Below the pieces are notes generated by a model, which was given only the letters and a program-made list of their open reading frames with translations, did not search any database and was not told where the DNA came from. Below are positions 35,326-47,799 of a DNA stretch of 64,000 nucleotides, one piece after another (position 1 is the stretch's first letter; the number at the start of each line of letters is the position of its first letter). The DNA is from Bromus sterilis. Taxonomy: Eukaryota > Streptophyta > Magnoliopsida > Poales > Poaceae. Both the position numbers and the translations under genes were made by a program. The stretch covers positions 73,802,770 to 73,866,769 of the forward strand of contig OX465595.1 of the NCBI GenBank assembly GCA_950022295.1. Direction: 5' to 3'.

Positions 35326-38300
35326 TGTCGGGACCCGGGGTTAGCGTATGCAAGCCTCGCTACAACACAATCATATGGAGAGCCGAGAACCTTACCCACT
35401 TGTCTAAGCAGACAAGGCCAAGCACAGAACGTTCTCGGAAAGCATCGAACGTGAGGGGCATCCCATCCAGGCCGGATGATCAACTGAAATGAGTCCTCAT
35501 CGTCCGCACACAAGTCTAAATGATATGGGTGGTGAACTCCCATACTCATAGACAAGTCGCCTCAACCATACTATCGATTGTATTATAACCCTTACATAGA
35601 CTTACTCCAGCCCGATCACTTAGTCGGGGTCTAGGGCGGGCTCGATCATACATCAAAGTGTGCACGAGACGGAGTCTCGAGCAATCGCATCGCGATGCCT
35701 CAAGCTCCGCACATCTAAGGGACACTTGGTGTATAAAAGACCGCCAGCCAGATCACAACTAAGGTCTCGAAAACCCATACTAAGACATGCATGTTATAAA
35801 CATACACGCAGCACACATGTCTAGTATGAACAGCAGGTATCATTGCAATTCTCTACAATGTATACATCTTTATTAATAACTCTTACAGAGTGCACACAGA
35901 GATCACAAGTCTGTGATCCAACATTACATCAAACATGCGGAAGCAAAGTAGGTCTGAGTACAGACAAGTTTAACAAATGGCTTAGAGAAGCCTTATCTAA
36001 AAACAAGCCCTCCACGAGGGAACCAGTCGTCTGACTGGGACTACGCTAGCTTGGTCTTGGTCTGAGTCTTCATTCTTCGAACTTCAGGTAGAAGTCACCA
36101 TCGGGGTCAGTGGGTTCATCTAAAACATATATTAAGAAAACGTGAGTACAAAATCATACTCAACAAGACTTACATAGGAGCTATACTACTCATGCACATG
36201 TATCAAGTTAAAGGGAGGTGGGGTTTCACTTGCAGAAGTGCCAGCTTTGACTTGGCTAGTCCTGAACTACGAGTACCAGACTTGAGGTAAGAAGCGTACA
36301 CGAGTCCACTACATCTCTTCAACCAATTACACCACTATGGTTACTTCCTTGACTTCCCCACGAGAAGCACACCATAGCACTCACGCTTATCTTGCGAGTT
36401 TTAGAAGTATCCAGTTCAAGTTGTCTAATAATCGAGCACAGCTCTCCAAGTAGTCCCTTACCGCGGACGCGACTATTCGAATAGTTTATTAACCCTGCAG
36501 GGGTGTACTGCTACACACATGAAACTATCAGTTACCGCCTTTGTACTCGACACCGTTCAAGAGGTGCCGGCGAGGATAATTCCCACAACTTTTTACCTCA
36601 CAGCCAACTCAAATTCCATGGAGACGCCTATCTGGGCTGGAATCCACATTGTGAACCCGGCCGGTTTACCGATGTGGTCCCAGAAGATGTGTGCAGGGTC
36701 CCAAGCCGGTCTGAATAGTCGTTCTTCCACTTCGCAGACCGTGCCACAGACCTACCAGAACTCCGAACTAATGCGACTCATTGAGCTGAGAAGGGGTGAG
36801 TTAGTAGGTTGAGCGGGGGTCCATGTGCCCAACATGTCGTAGTACTCTTCGTCTTGGATCACCACACAAGAACTCGGGCTTAGGGCGGTGTTCAACGAGA
36901 CAACCCACTGTGTACTCCTACACAACCTCTCATCGTTCACCTTGTATTAGGGTAGATTCACCAACACATTTCACTTTCATCAACACCATGTTTATCATCA
37001 TCCCGACTCACATCATAAGCAACTCATTGTACCACTAAGCATGCAATAAGCAATAACAGTTGCAGTGGCCACATGATATCAACCAACTCCTACATCTGCT
37101 AGTATTGTGGTTTTCTTACTACTGTGACAAGATGATAAGTCATGCAAAGGATATGGGTTCAACTACGCTGTAGCAACATTATCATGGTGATCATCCTAAA
37201 CAATGCATAAGCGAGACATGAGAGGGAATTGGGATTTTATCGACATGATCAATGGGGGTTTGCTTGCCTTGCTGACGAGGTTTCGATAACGGTGTCTTCA
37301 ACGAAGGGGGCAGCCTCCTGCTCCGGTTCCACCTCTACTCGACAAACAACAAACAATGAAGCAATATAAATACAATGCACAAACACATGGTTGAAGGTTG
37401 AAACTTGATATATATGTTTCTGATGTGTTTGGGAAATTCCATTTAAATGGAGTATATTGCAAATGAATTGCAAATTCAAATTTCAATTTTAATTCAATTT
37501 AGTCAAGTTGCATATGACATTATTTGATCAAGTTAAACCATTTTTAAATGGTTATGATATGCCTCTGATATGTGTTTGAAATCTAGTATGTTGATATGGT
37601 TCAAAATGCAAAAGCATTTGAAAAGAATTTGAATTAATTCCATTTAAATCAAATAGCAAATGCTTCTGATCATATTTTAAATTCAACTCAAACAAAGTGG
37701 AGAGTTGGATATTTGGATAGGTTATTTTCTCCTGATCATTTTTCATATATTATTTGTTCAATTTGGAGTTAATATGAATTTTCTATGATTTTTCAAAGTT
37801 TCAGCCATTTTCTGCCTTTTCTGGAATTTGTGTAATTCTTTTAATCTGTTTTTCTGTTTACTGCGTCATCATGAGGTCAGCATGACGCAAGGGGGGGCTG
37901 ACAACAGGGGCCCACCTGTAATTGGGTCTGGGGTTAATCCCCGTTTAATTAAAATTAAACAAAGGATTAAAGGGGCTGGGACCCACCTATCATTGGCTAA
38001 AGAGGGGGATTAACTAGCTAAACTAAACCCGCCCACCGGCGGTTAACCGGCGGCAGCCACTGTACACAACGGAGACACGTCGGGGTGGCCTTCCGGGCAC
38101 GGTTTGGCACGGGAAAAGCACGGGGAGGCACCCCTTGCTCGCCCGCATCAAGCCATGGGCTCGGGGAAGGCTGGGAGTGGCCGGAACCTTGCCGGCGTTG
38201 ACGAACGCGGCGGCCGGGGTAATGCACATGCGGGCTTGTCAATTCCGACAACGAGGAGGTGCGCAGGAGGGGGCAAAAGGAAGAGGGGCTCACCCTGGTG

Positions 38301-39267
38301 TCCAAGGTGATGACGGCTACGGCGGGGAGGTCGCGGGGACGACGTAATTGACGACGAGCTCGTGCGGGCCGGCGGTGAAGACGACGAAGGGCGCGGCGTC
38401 TATGGAGCACGCCAGCTCGATTACTCGCGCGTGAAGACGAAGGCGTCGTCGAGGAGCCTCCTGGACATCATGGTGCAGCTCGAGGAGGACGACAGCCACG
38501 CAGGTTTGACGGCGGTGCTCCGGCGTGCGCTCGGGCGGCGAACAAAATGGCGAAGGGAGAGGAGGGAGATGATCCAGAAGAGCGGAAAATGAAAGGGGGC
38601 TTCGAGGCGGACTCCCAGGCGAGGAGATGAGGTCCAGGGGGTGTTGGAAGCCTCTCGGCATCGAGGTGGCGCCGTGGCCACGCTCTGCCTCCACCGAGCA
38701 GCTTGGAGCTGCGGGGAGGTAGACGACAAGGCCTCTGGGGGTGGGCTGGGCCGGCCAGGTGGGCTGCGGGGAGCTAGTTGGGCTGCTTCCAGGTAAGTCC
38801 TCGTTCCCTTTTCTGATTTCTTTTACTTTTCTGTAAATTTGTTTTGCTTAGCAAATAAATAGCTAGGCATTTTATTAAATGCTGAAAATTTTTATATGGC
38901 CTCATAATAATATAGACTAGCCACTTATAAAGTTTCAACATTTTTAAAATTCAAATAATTTGAATCTTAACTCAAATAGGGGTTTTTGATTAAATCCAAG
39001 GCACTGTTTGAATATTTGAAAAAATTTTGAGCATGGGGTGGGTCCCACATCACTTGATATGTGATCACACTCATTTATAAGACTTTTCAAAAATCTAACA
39101 TGAATTTTTGGAGAAGATTTTTATCTGGCCTTTTGAATTAATTCATCTAGGGGGTTTCTTCTCCCATTTTGCTTTTGATTTTGATTTCAAAGATTTCTTT
39201 TGAAATTTTTAACATGATGCAAAGGCCTAAGCTTACCCTAGCACATACCTAAGTTGGGGTTCTGACA
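35326..39267 (-). repeat. Element C 3' LTR, 3942 bp
   Basis: The + strand begins TGTCGGGACCC and ends GGGTTCTGACA, followed by the G-rich (minus strand) tract CCCCCACTC. It has the common U5 half shared with element A, but a distinct GC-rich block near 38000-38800. Confidence 0.92.
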
Positions 39268-39385
39268 ACACGCCCCCACTCAACAGAATCTCGTCCCGAG
39301 ATTCAGAAGTCTGCGGGAGGAAGGTGGGGTACTCGGCACTGAGACGGTCTTCTCTTTCCCACGTGGCTTCTTTCTCGGAGTGGTG

Positions 39386-41371
39386 TTACCACTGAACTTT
39401 CAGAAACTTGATCTTCTTTCGGCGAGTGACACGCTCTGCGAAATCAAGAATACGAACGGGGTATTCTCGATATAAAAGGTCATCTTGGAGATCAAGCGTT
39501 TCATGGTCGACTTCGCGAATGGGGTCCTTGAAGCAACGCCTGAGTTGGGACACATGGAATACATCATGTACTCGGGAAAGGTGCGGGGGTAGTTCAAGTT
39601 GACAGGCAACTTCTCTACGTTTAGCAAGAATGCGGAAAGGTCCGATGTAACGTGGGGCCAATTTTCCTTTGATACCGAATCTTTGGGTTCCCTTCAGAGG
39701 AGTAACCCGGAGGTAAGCCTTCTCATTCAGATTGTAGCTCTCCTGCCTATGATGACGATCATAGTAGCTTTTCTGGCGAGACTGGGCTGCTTTCAATTGA
39801 TCACGAACAATGCGAACTTGCTCTTCTGCTTCCTTGGTCATGTCCGGTCCAAAGAATTGTCTTTCACCGGTTTCTGACCAGTTTAGTGGTGTTCGACATC
39901 GTCGTCCATAAAGGAGTTCAAAAGGAGCCATGTTTAGACTAGATTGGAAACTATTGTTATAAGCAAATTCGGCAAATGGAAGAGACTTCTCCCAATTCTT
40001 TCCGAATGAGATAACACAAGCTCTGAGCATGTCTTCAAGAATTCGGTTAACCCTTTCGACTTGACCACTAGACTGAGGATGGAAAGCCGTACTAAAGGAG
40101 AGATGAGTTCCCATAGCATGTTGGAAGCTTCCCCAAAATCTAGAGGTAAAAAGGCTACCACGATCAGAATTTATTTCCAAAGGAACACCGTGAAGGGATA
40201 CAATTCTAGAGACATACAAGTCTGCCAACTGGCTAGCAGTTATAGACTCGCGAACGGGAAGGAAGTGAGCAACTTTGGAAATCCTATCTATGACAACGAA
40301 GATGGCATCATTTCCTTTCTGGGTTTTTGGAAAGCCGGTGATGAAGTCCATACCGACTTTGTCCCATTTCCACTCTGGAATAGGCAAAGGTTGAAGAGTG
40401 CCAGCTGGTCTTTGGTGTTCGGCCTTAATGCGATGACAAACATCACATTCGGCAATGAACTTAGCAATTTCTCTCTTCATCCTAGTCCACCAAAATCTCT
40501 GGCGTAGGTCTCGGTACATATTTGTGCTACCAGGATGAATTGAGAGGGGAGTGTCATGAGCTTCTTTGAGGATTAGCCTCCTAAGATTGTGTTTTCGTGG
40601 TACAACTAATTGAGTGCCAAAGAAAACAACACCTTGATCATTTATGGAGAAACATTTAGCAACTCCGCTAGCAATGTTCTTCTTGATCTCTCGAATACCA
40701 CTATCACGTTTCTGGGCGGCTATGATTTTAGCCACAAGGGTTGGTTTTGCCACCAAGGTAGAAAGATAGCCATGAGGAACAATCTCGAGATTGAGTTTTC
40801 GAAATTCCTCAGGAAGAAGTGGTTGATACTGTTGTAACATGAGGTTGTTACAATACGACTTACGACTTAGTGCATCGGCCATGACATTGGCTTTGCCTGG
40901 GGTGTAAGAAATTACTACGTCGTAATATTTTATCAACTCAATCCAGCGTCTTTGCCTGAGATTAAGATCTGGCTGGGTGAAAATGTATTTGAGGCTTTGG
41001 TGGTTGGAATAGATCTCGCAACGATTACCAAGGAGGTAATGTCGCCAAGTTGTTAGGGCATGAACTACGGCAGCGAGTTCAAAATCGTGGGTAGGATAGT
41101 TTTCTTCATGTGGCCGCAACTGGCGTGAAGCATAAGCTACCACATGTCGATCTTGCAGAAGTATGCATCCTAACCCTTGTCGTGATGCATCACAATAGAT
41201 CTCGAAATCCTTTTTAGTGTCTGGAGGTGCAAGTACGGGTGCAGAAGTCAATCTTCTTTTTAGCTCTTGAAAGCTTTCCTCGCACTTGGGAGTCCATAGG
41301 AATTTCTTATCTTTCTTGAGGAGTTCAGTTAGAGGCTTTGCAACTTTAGAAAAGTTCTCGACGAAGCGACG
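39386..41371 (-). pseudogene. Element C RNase H and integrase, chromodomain-like tail cut by a stop
   Basis: The frame is open from the TGA at 41372-41374 to a TAA at 39386-39388; from its first Met (41251) it has 621 residues. RNase H has DASRQGLGCILL, FELAAVV and ADALSRK, but the Asp of SDHQSL is Asn (SNHQSL), which should remove a metal-binding residue. Integrase has its HHCC region (HDTPLSIHP, CDVCHR), Asp in VGMDFITG, Asp in NSDRG, Glu in GQVERVN and the GPF motif. The stop falls at FLKVQW, inside the chromodomain-like tail. The linker reads KRDSGIREIKKN where A, F and the 29355 fragment have RRARGV(R/C)RIKEN, a subfamily marker shared with element D. Confidence 0.92.
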
Positions 41372-42757
41372 TCAATAGCTGGCTAGGCCAAGAAAACTCC
41401 TAACTTGCTTAACCGATTCAGGTGGAGTCCAGTCAAGGACGGCCTGAACTCTCTCGGGATTCACAGCAATGCCTTTTGCAGAAATCACGTGGCCTAAGTA
41501 GGTCACTTCTGGTAGCCAAAATTCACACTTGGAGAATTTAGCATACAGGCGATGCTCTCTAAGTTTCATCAATACCAGCCTTAGGTGTTCGGCATGTTCT
41601 TCTTCGTTCTTCGAGTATATAAGTATGTCATCGAGGTAAACCACGACGAACTGGTCCAAATACTCCATGAAGATCGAGTTCATCATTAGTGAAAAAGTGG
41701 CGGGGGCATTGGTTAGACCGAAGGACATGACGGTGAACTCGTAAAGACCATAACGAGTAGTGAAAGCCGTCTTGGGAATGTCCTCGCTTCGGATCTTGAT
41801 TTGATGATAACCTAATCTCAAATCCATCTTGGAGAAGACAGAGGATCCTGCAAGTTGATCATCAAGATCATTGATCTTGGGCAGTGGGTACTTGTTCTTT
41901 ATCGTCGCTAGATTTAGCAGACGATAGTCTACGCACATCCTTTCTGTTCCATCTTTCTTCGTTACGAACAGAACAGGGCAACCCCATGGCGATGAGCTAG
42001 GGCGGATGAAGCCTTTTTCCAACAAAGCTTCCAGTTGGGTTTTAAGCTCAGCTAACTCACGTGGGGCCATTTTGTATGGGCGTCTGGAAATCGGTGCGGT
42101 TCCTGGGGCAAGATCCACTATGAACTCTACACATCTGTCGGGTGGCATTTCCGGCATCTCTTCAGGAAAGACATCCGGGAAGTCACGAACCACCGGAACA
42201 TCTTCACGGTCGGGAAGGGGAAGCACATTCAAAGAATGCACCTGGGTTCTTGTTCTGGGTGAGGAGTAAGCTATTGTCTGGCCTGCAGGATGTGTAAGTC
42301 TAACTGACTTGGCTTTACAATGAAGAAAAGCATGTTGTCTTGATAACCAATCCATACCAAGGATGACATCAATGTCTGAAGACTTGAGGGCTATGAGTGA
42401 AGCAAGGAATACTAAACCCTCAATGGAAATTTGATTACCATGGCTTACTCTATTAGTTTGCCACTTGGAACCAGGAGTTTGAATGATCATAGGGGTGAAC
42501 ATTTCTTCAAAGGATACATCATGCCGAAGTGCATAACTCTCCGACATGAATGAGTGAGATGCTCCTGGGTCGAAAAGAACAGAAGTGGGAACAAAATTGA
42601 CTGGGAGCGTACCAAGAATGACGTCAGAAATACTATCAGTTTCCTCAACAGAGATTTGGTTCACACGTCCAAGATTTGTGGAAGTGAAAGGCTTGGTGGT
42701 GGGAACCTTCGGGGGTGGTTTGGCACGAACAGTGGGGTTTCCTTTGGCATGGGGGGA
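41372..42757 (-). pseudogene. Element C protease-reverse transcriptase
   Basis: The frame follows a one-base shift relative to gag at a run of six G (42751-42756). Protease FDPGASHSF and RT motifs (VDYRLLN, MDLRLGYHQI, YLDD) are present. The frame ends at a TGA (41372-41374) where the sister copies carry a Cys codon, separating RT from RNase H. Translation of pol would need both a frameshift and read-through, so I treat it as broken. Confidence 0.9.
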
Positions 42758-43704
42758 GCATTCTGACTGACGGGGCACTCACGAGAATAGTGACCAGGCT
42801 GGCCACATCTAAAGCAGGCTCCAAAGATAGTGCGGGGAGCTTGGTTGTTTGGTGGAGCTGGTGGACGAGGCGGCACAAGGGATGGCCTCGGTGGGTTGTT
42901 TTGGGCAAACAAACGTCTAGGAATCCAGATCATACGCTTCTGAGGGCGTGAACTGGAAGAAGGGGCAAGCTCAAGAGCATGCTTGTGAGACTTCTCGAAA
43001 ACTTCATTGCCATGCTCAGCTCTGAAGGATCTGTTGACTAAATCCTCAAAGGTGGCAAATTCGATGAGGTTGAGATCATGACGGAGGATGGGGCTAAGTC
43101 CCTTGCGGAACCTTGCCTGCTTTCTGGCATCGGTGGTGATCTCATCTTGTGCATAACGAGCAAGACGGTTGAATTCCCTCACATACTCAAGAATGGACAT
43201 ATCTCCTTGATTCAGATTGCAAAACTCTTCCTTCTTGCGCTCCATCAACTCATCCAGAATGTGGTACCCTCGAAAGGCAACACAGAACTCCTGCCAAGTC
43301 ACTACGTGACCATCTGGCTGCATTGCAACATAGTTCTCCCACCACTGAAGAGCAGCACCTTCCAAGAAGTATACCGCGAAAACAACTCCGTCATCGGGAG
43401 CAACATGTGCAGTGTCAAGCTTAAGCTCGATGGAACGGAGCCAATCATCAGCTTCAAGGGGCTCAGAAGAACATCGGAATACCGGTGGCTTGAGGAGGAT
43501 AAAGTCCTGAATGCTCACAACCACATTGCAATGACGTGAGGTATTCTGCTCGATGAGCTCCAGAAGGCGTGTCTGATCACGTGTATTCCGCTCAGCTTCC
43601 ATCATGATTTCCGCCGCAGAAGGCGGGGTTGGAAGTTCATCATCATTTCGATTCCGATCACGGTCTCGATTCCGAAGAACAGCACTACGAGTTCCACCTG
43701 ACAT
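42751..43704 (-). pseudogene. Element C gag
   Basis: It starts at ATG 43704, aligned with the start in element A. The WLRSIELKLD/WWEN region and an intact CCHC knuckle (CFRCGQPGHYSREC) are visible. The reading frame is lost from pol at the G6 tract (42751-42756), which is one base shorter than the matching place in element A (20178-20184). Gag itself is otherwise open, so a capsid protein could still be made. Confidence 0.88.
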
Positions 43705-44178
43705 CCTATGTGATAAAAATCAACAATCAGAACAGGTTATACGATGGAGTCAAGGATAAAAGGATATGATTTTAGAAGGAGAAGACTATAATGCAAAGGC
43801 AATGATTAAAGAAACACGGGATAATTCCGGCAGCATAACGGCTACACCGGGATGGAAAACAAGACAACCTCGAGGAGATTGGACAGAACTTCCTCAAGGA
43901 ACTCAAAATACGAAGACTCTGGACAACCACAACAATCCTACGGCTATAAGGAGGCAAACAACGAGATGTTCTAATCAGACAGAGGAGAGCCTAGTCCTAT
44001 CTTCCCATAGAATAAGATGAGGGTGACTCAGAACTCAGAATGATGAGGGTAAGGAGAAAAATAGAAGCCTTACGTTGTTCCCTTATATACCAAGAGTAAC
44101 TATATAACTATAGAAGGCTAGACTCGACTTCGGCCAAGGCTGATAATCCTACAGTCAGTCCTGCTCTGATACCAAGTC
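43705..44178 (-). other. Element C leader and primer-binding site
   Basis: The + strand CCTGCTCTGATACCA (44160-44174) is the initiator-Met primer-binding site read on the minus strand, four bases from the LTR. The remaining 455 bases to gag show no gene. Confidence 0.85.
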
Positions 44179-47100
44179 TGTCGGGACCCGGGGTTAGCGT
44201 ATGCAAGCCTCGCTACAACGCAATCATATGGAGAGCCGAGAACCGTACCCACTTGTCTAAGCAGACAAGGCCAAGAACAGAACGTTCTCGGAAAGCATCG
44301 AACGTGAGGGGCATCCCATCCAGGACGGATGATCAACTGAAATGGGTCCTCATCGTCCGCACACAAGTCTAAATGATATGGGTGGTGAACTCCCATACTC
44401 ATAGAGAAGTTGCCTCAACCATACTATCGATTGTATTATAACCCTTACATAGACTAACTCCAGCCCGATCACTTAGTCGGGGTCTAGGGCGGGCTCGATC
44501 ATACATCAAAGTGTGCACGAGACGGAGTCTCGAGCAATCGCATAGCGATGCCCCAAGCTGCGCACATCTAAGGGCCACTTGGTGTATAAAAGACCGCCAG
44601 CCAGATCACAACTAAGGTCTCGAAAACCCATACTAAGACATGAATGTTATAAACATACACGCAGCACACATGTCTAGTATGAATAGCAGGTATCATTGCA
44701 ATTCTCTACAATGTATACATCTTTATTAATAACTCTTACAGAGTGCACACAGAGATCACAAGTCTGTGATCTAACATTACATCAAACATGCGGAAGCAAA
44801 GTAGGTCTGAGTACAGACAAGTTTAACAAATGGCTTAGAGAAGCCTTATCTAAAAATAAGTATCAAGTCTGACTGGGACTACGCTAGCTTGGTCTTGGTC
44901 TGAGTCTTCATTCTTCGAACTTCAGGTAGAAGTCACCATCGGGGTCAGTGGGTTCATCTAAAACATAGATTAAGCAAACCTGAGTACAAAATCGTACTCA
45001 GCAAGACTTACATGGGAGCTATACTACTCATGCACATGTATCAAGGTAAAGGGAGGTGGGGTTTCACTTGCAGAAGTGCCAGCTTTGACTTGGCTAGTCC
45101 TGAACTACGAGTACTAGACTTTGAGGTAAGAAGCGTACACGAGTCCACTACTTTCTCCAACCAATTACACCACTATGGTGCCTTCCTCGACTTCCCCACG
45201 AGAAAGCACGCCATAGCACTCACACTTATCTTGGTGTGTTTTAGAAGTATCCAGTTCAAGTTGTCTAATAATCGAGCACAGCTCTCCAAGTAGTCCCTTT
45301 TCGTGGACGCGGCTATTCGAATAGTTTATTAACCCTGCAGGGGTGTACTGCTACACACATGAAACTATCAGTTACCGCCTTTGTACTCGACACCGTTCAA
45401 GAGGTGCCGGCGAGGATAATTCCCACAACTTTTTACCTCACAGCCAACTCAGATTCAATGGAGACGCCTATCTGGGCTGGAATCCACATCGTGAACCCGG
45501 CCGATTTACCGATGTGGTCCCAAAAGATGTGTGCAGGGTCCCAAGCCGGTCTGAATAGCCGTTTTTCCACTTCGCAGACCGTGCCACAGACCTACCAGAA
45601 CTCCGAACTAATGCAAATCATTGAGCTGAGAAGGGGTGAGTTAGTAGGTTGAGCGGGGGTCCATGTGCCCAACATGTGGTAGTACTCTTCGTCTTGGATC
45701 ACCACACACGAACTCGGGCTTAGGGCGGTGTTCAACGAGACAACCCACTGTGTACTCCTACACAACCTCTCATCGTTCACCTTGTATTAGGGTAGATTCA
45801 CCAACACATTTCACTTTCATCAACACCATGTTTATCATCATCCCGACTCACATCATAAGCAACCTCATTGTACCACTAAGCATGCAATAAGCAATAACAG
45901 TTGCAGTGGCCACATGATATCAACCAACTCCTAGATCTGCTAGGATTGTGGTTTGCTTACTACTGTGACAAGATGATAAGTCATGCAAAGGATATGGGTT
46001 CAACTATGTTGTAGAAACGTTATCATGGTGATCATCCTAAACAATGCATAAGCGAGACATGAGAGGTAATTGGGATTTTATCGACATGATCAATGGGGGT
46101 TTGCTTGCCTTGCTGACGAGGTTTCGATAACGGTGTCTTCAACGAAGGGGGCAGCCTCCTTCTCCGGTTCCACCTCTACTCGACAAAAAACAAACAAGGA
46201 AGCAATATAAATACAATGCACAAACACATGGTTTAAGGTTGAAACTTGATGTATACGTTTCTGATGTGTTTGGGCAATTCCATTTAAATGGAGTATATTG
46301 CAAATTGAATTGCAAATTCAAAGTCCAATTTGAATTCAATTTAGTCAAGTTTCATATGACATTATTTGATCAAGTTAAACCATTTTGAAATGGTTATTGT
46401 ATGCCTCTGATGTGTGTTTGAAATGTAGTATGTTGATATGGTTCAAAATGCAAAAGCATTTGAAAAGAATTTGAATTAATTCCATTTAAATCAAATAGCA
46501 AATGCTACTGATCACATTTTAAATTCAACTCAAACAAAGTTAAAAGTTGGATATTTGGATAGGTTATTTTCTCCTGATCATTTTTCATATACTATTTGTT
46601 CAATTTGGAGTTATTATGAATTTTCTATGATTTTTCAAAGTTTCAGCCATTTTCTGCCTTTTCTGGAATTTTTGTAATTCTTTTTAATCTGTTTTTCTGT
46701 TTACTGCGTCATCATGAGGTCAGCATGATGCAAGGGGGGGGGGGGGGCTGACAACAGGGGCCCACCTGTAATTGGGTCTGGGGTTAATCCCCGTTTAATT
46801 AAAATTAAACAGAGGATTAAAGGGGCTGGGACCCACCTGTCATTGGCTAAAGAGGGGGATTAACTGGCTAAACTAAACCCGCCCACCGGCGGTTAACCGG
46901 CGGCGGCCACTGTACACGGCGGCGACACGCCGGGGTAGCCTTCTGGCCACGGTTTGGCACGGGAAAAGCACGGGGAGGCACCCCTTGCTCGCCCGCATGA
47001 AGCCATGGGCTCGGGGCAGGCTCGGAGTGGCCGGAACCTCGCCGGCGTTGAGGAACGCGGCGGCCGGGGTACTGCACATGTGGGCTCGTCGATTCCGACC

Positions 47101-47760
47101 ACGGGGAGGTGCGCAGGAGGGGGCAAAAGGAAGAGGGGCTCACCCTAGTGTCCAAGGTGATGACGGCTACGGCGGGGAGGTCGTGGGGACGACGTAATTG
47201 ACGACGAGCTCGTGCGGGCCGGCGGTGAAAACGACGAAGGGCGCGGCGTCTGTGGAGCACGCCGGCTCGATTACTCGCGCGTGAAGACGAAGGTGTCGTC
47301 GAGGAGTCTCCTGGACATCATGGTGCAGCTCGAGGAGGACGACGGCCACGCAGGTTCGACGGCGGTGCTCCAGCGTGCGCTCGGGCGGCGAACAAAACGG
47401 CGAAGGGAGAGGGGGGGAGATGATCCAGAAGAGGGGGAAATGAAAGGGGGCTTCGATGCGGCCTCCCAGGCGAGGAGATGAGGTCCAGGGGGGGCTGGAA
47501 GCCTCTCGGCGTCAGGGTGGCGCCGTGGCCACGCTCTGCCTCCACCGAGCAGCTTGGAGCTGCGGGGAGGTAGACGACAAGGCCTCTGGGGGTGGGCTGG
47601 GCCGGCCAGGTGGGCTGCGGGGAGCTAGTTGGGCTGCTTCCAGCTAAGTCCTCTTTCCCTTTTCTGCTTTCTTTTTCTTTTTTCTGTAAATTTGTTTTTC
47701 TTAGCAAATAAATAGCTAGGCATTTTATTAAATGCTGAAAATTTTCATATGGCCTCATAA
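44179..47760 (-). repeat. Element C 5' LTR, truncated
   Basis: It matches 35326-39267 from TGTCGGGACCC onward, with a deletion near 44865 (the CCTCCACGAGG segment is missing) and a run of 14 G (46734-46747). It ends at 47760, where the sister LTR continues with TAATATAGAC. Confidence 0.9.
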
Positions 47761-47799
47761 ATTTTTTATTAAATGCTGAAGTTGCTAAATGTTTCTCCA
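47761..47799. other. Rearrangement junction with copied filler
   Basis: After the truncated LTR, TTTTATTAAATGCTGAA repeats sequence found about 45 bases earlier in the same LTR. Then about 20 bases of + strand pol (GTTGCTAAATGTTTCTCCA) lead straight into the next LTR. Copied filler plus a GAA overlap is typical of error-prone break repair. The same pol-to-LTR joint occurs at 55298. Confidence 0.8.

Larger units (their letters stand above)
35326..47760 (-). mobile_element. Element C: Ty3/gypsy retrotransposon, 5' LTR truncated
   Basis: The 3' LTR (35326-39267), internal region (39268-44178) and 5' LTR (from 44179) all read on the minus strand. The 5' LTR stops at GGCCTCATAA (47760), about 380 bases short, and joins a filler sequence. 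The GC-rich LTR block (about 38000-38800 and 46860-47640) differs from that of elements A, B and F, making C a separate subfamily with a closely related pol. Coding parts carry a frameshift and two stops. Confidence 0.92.
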
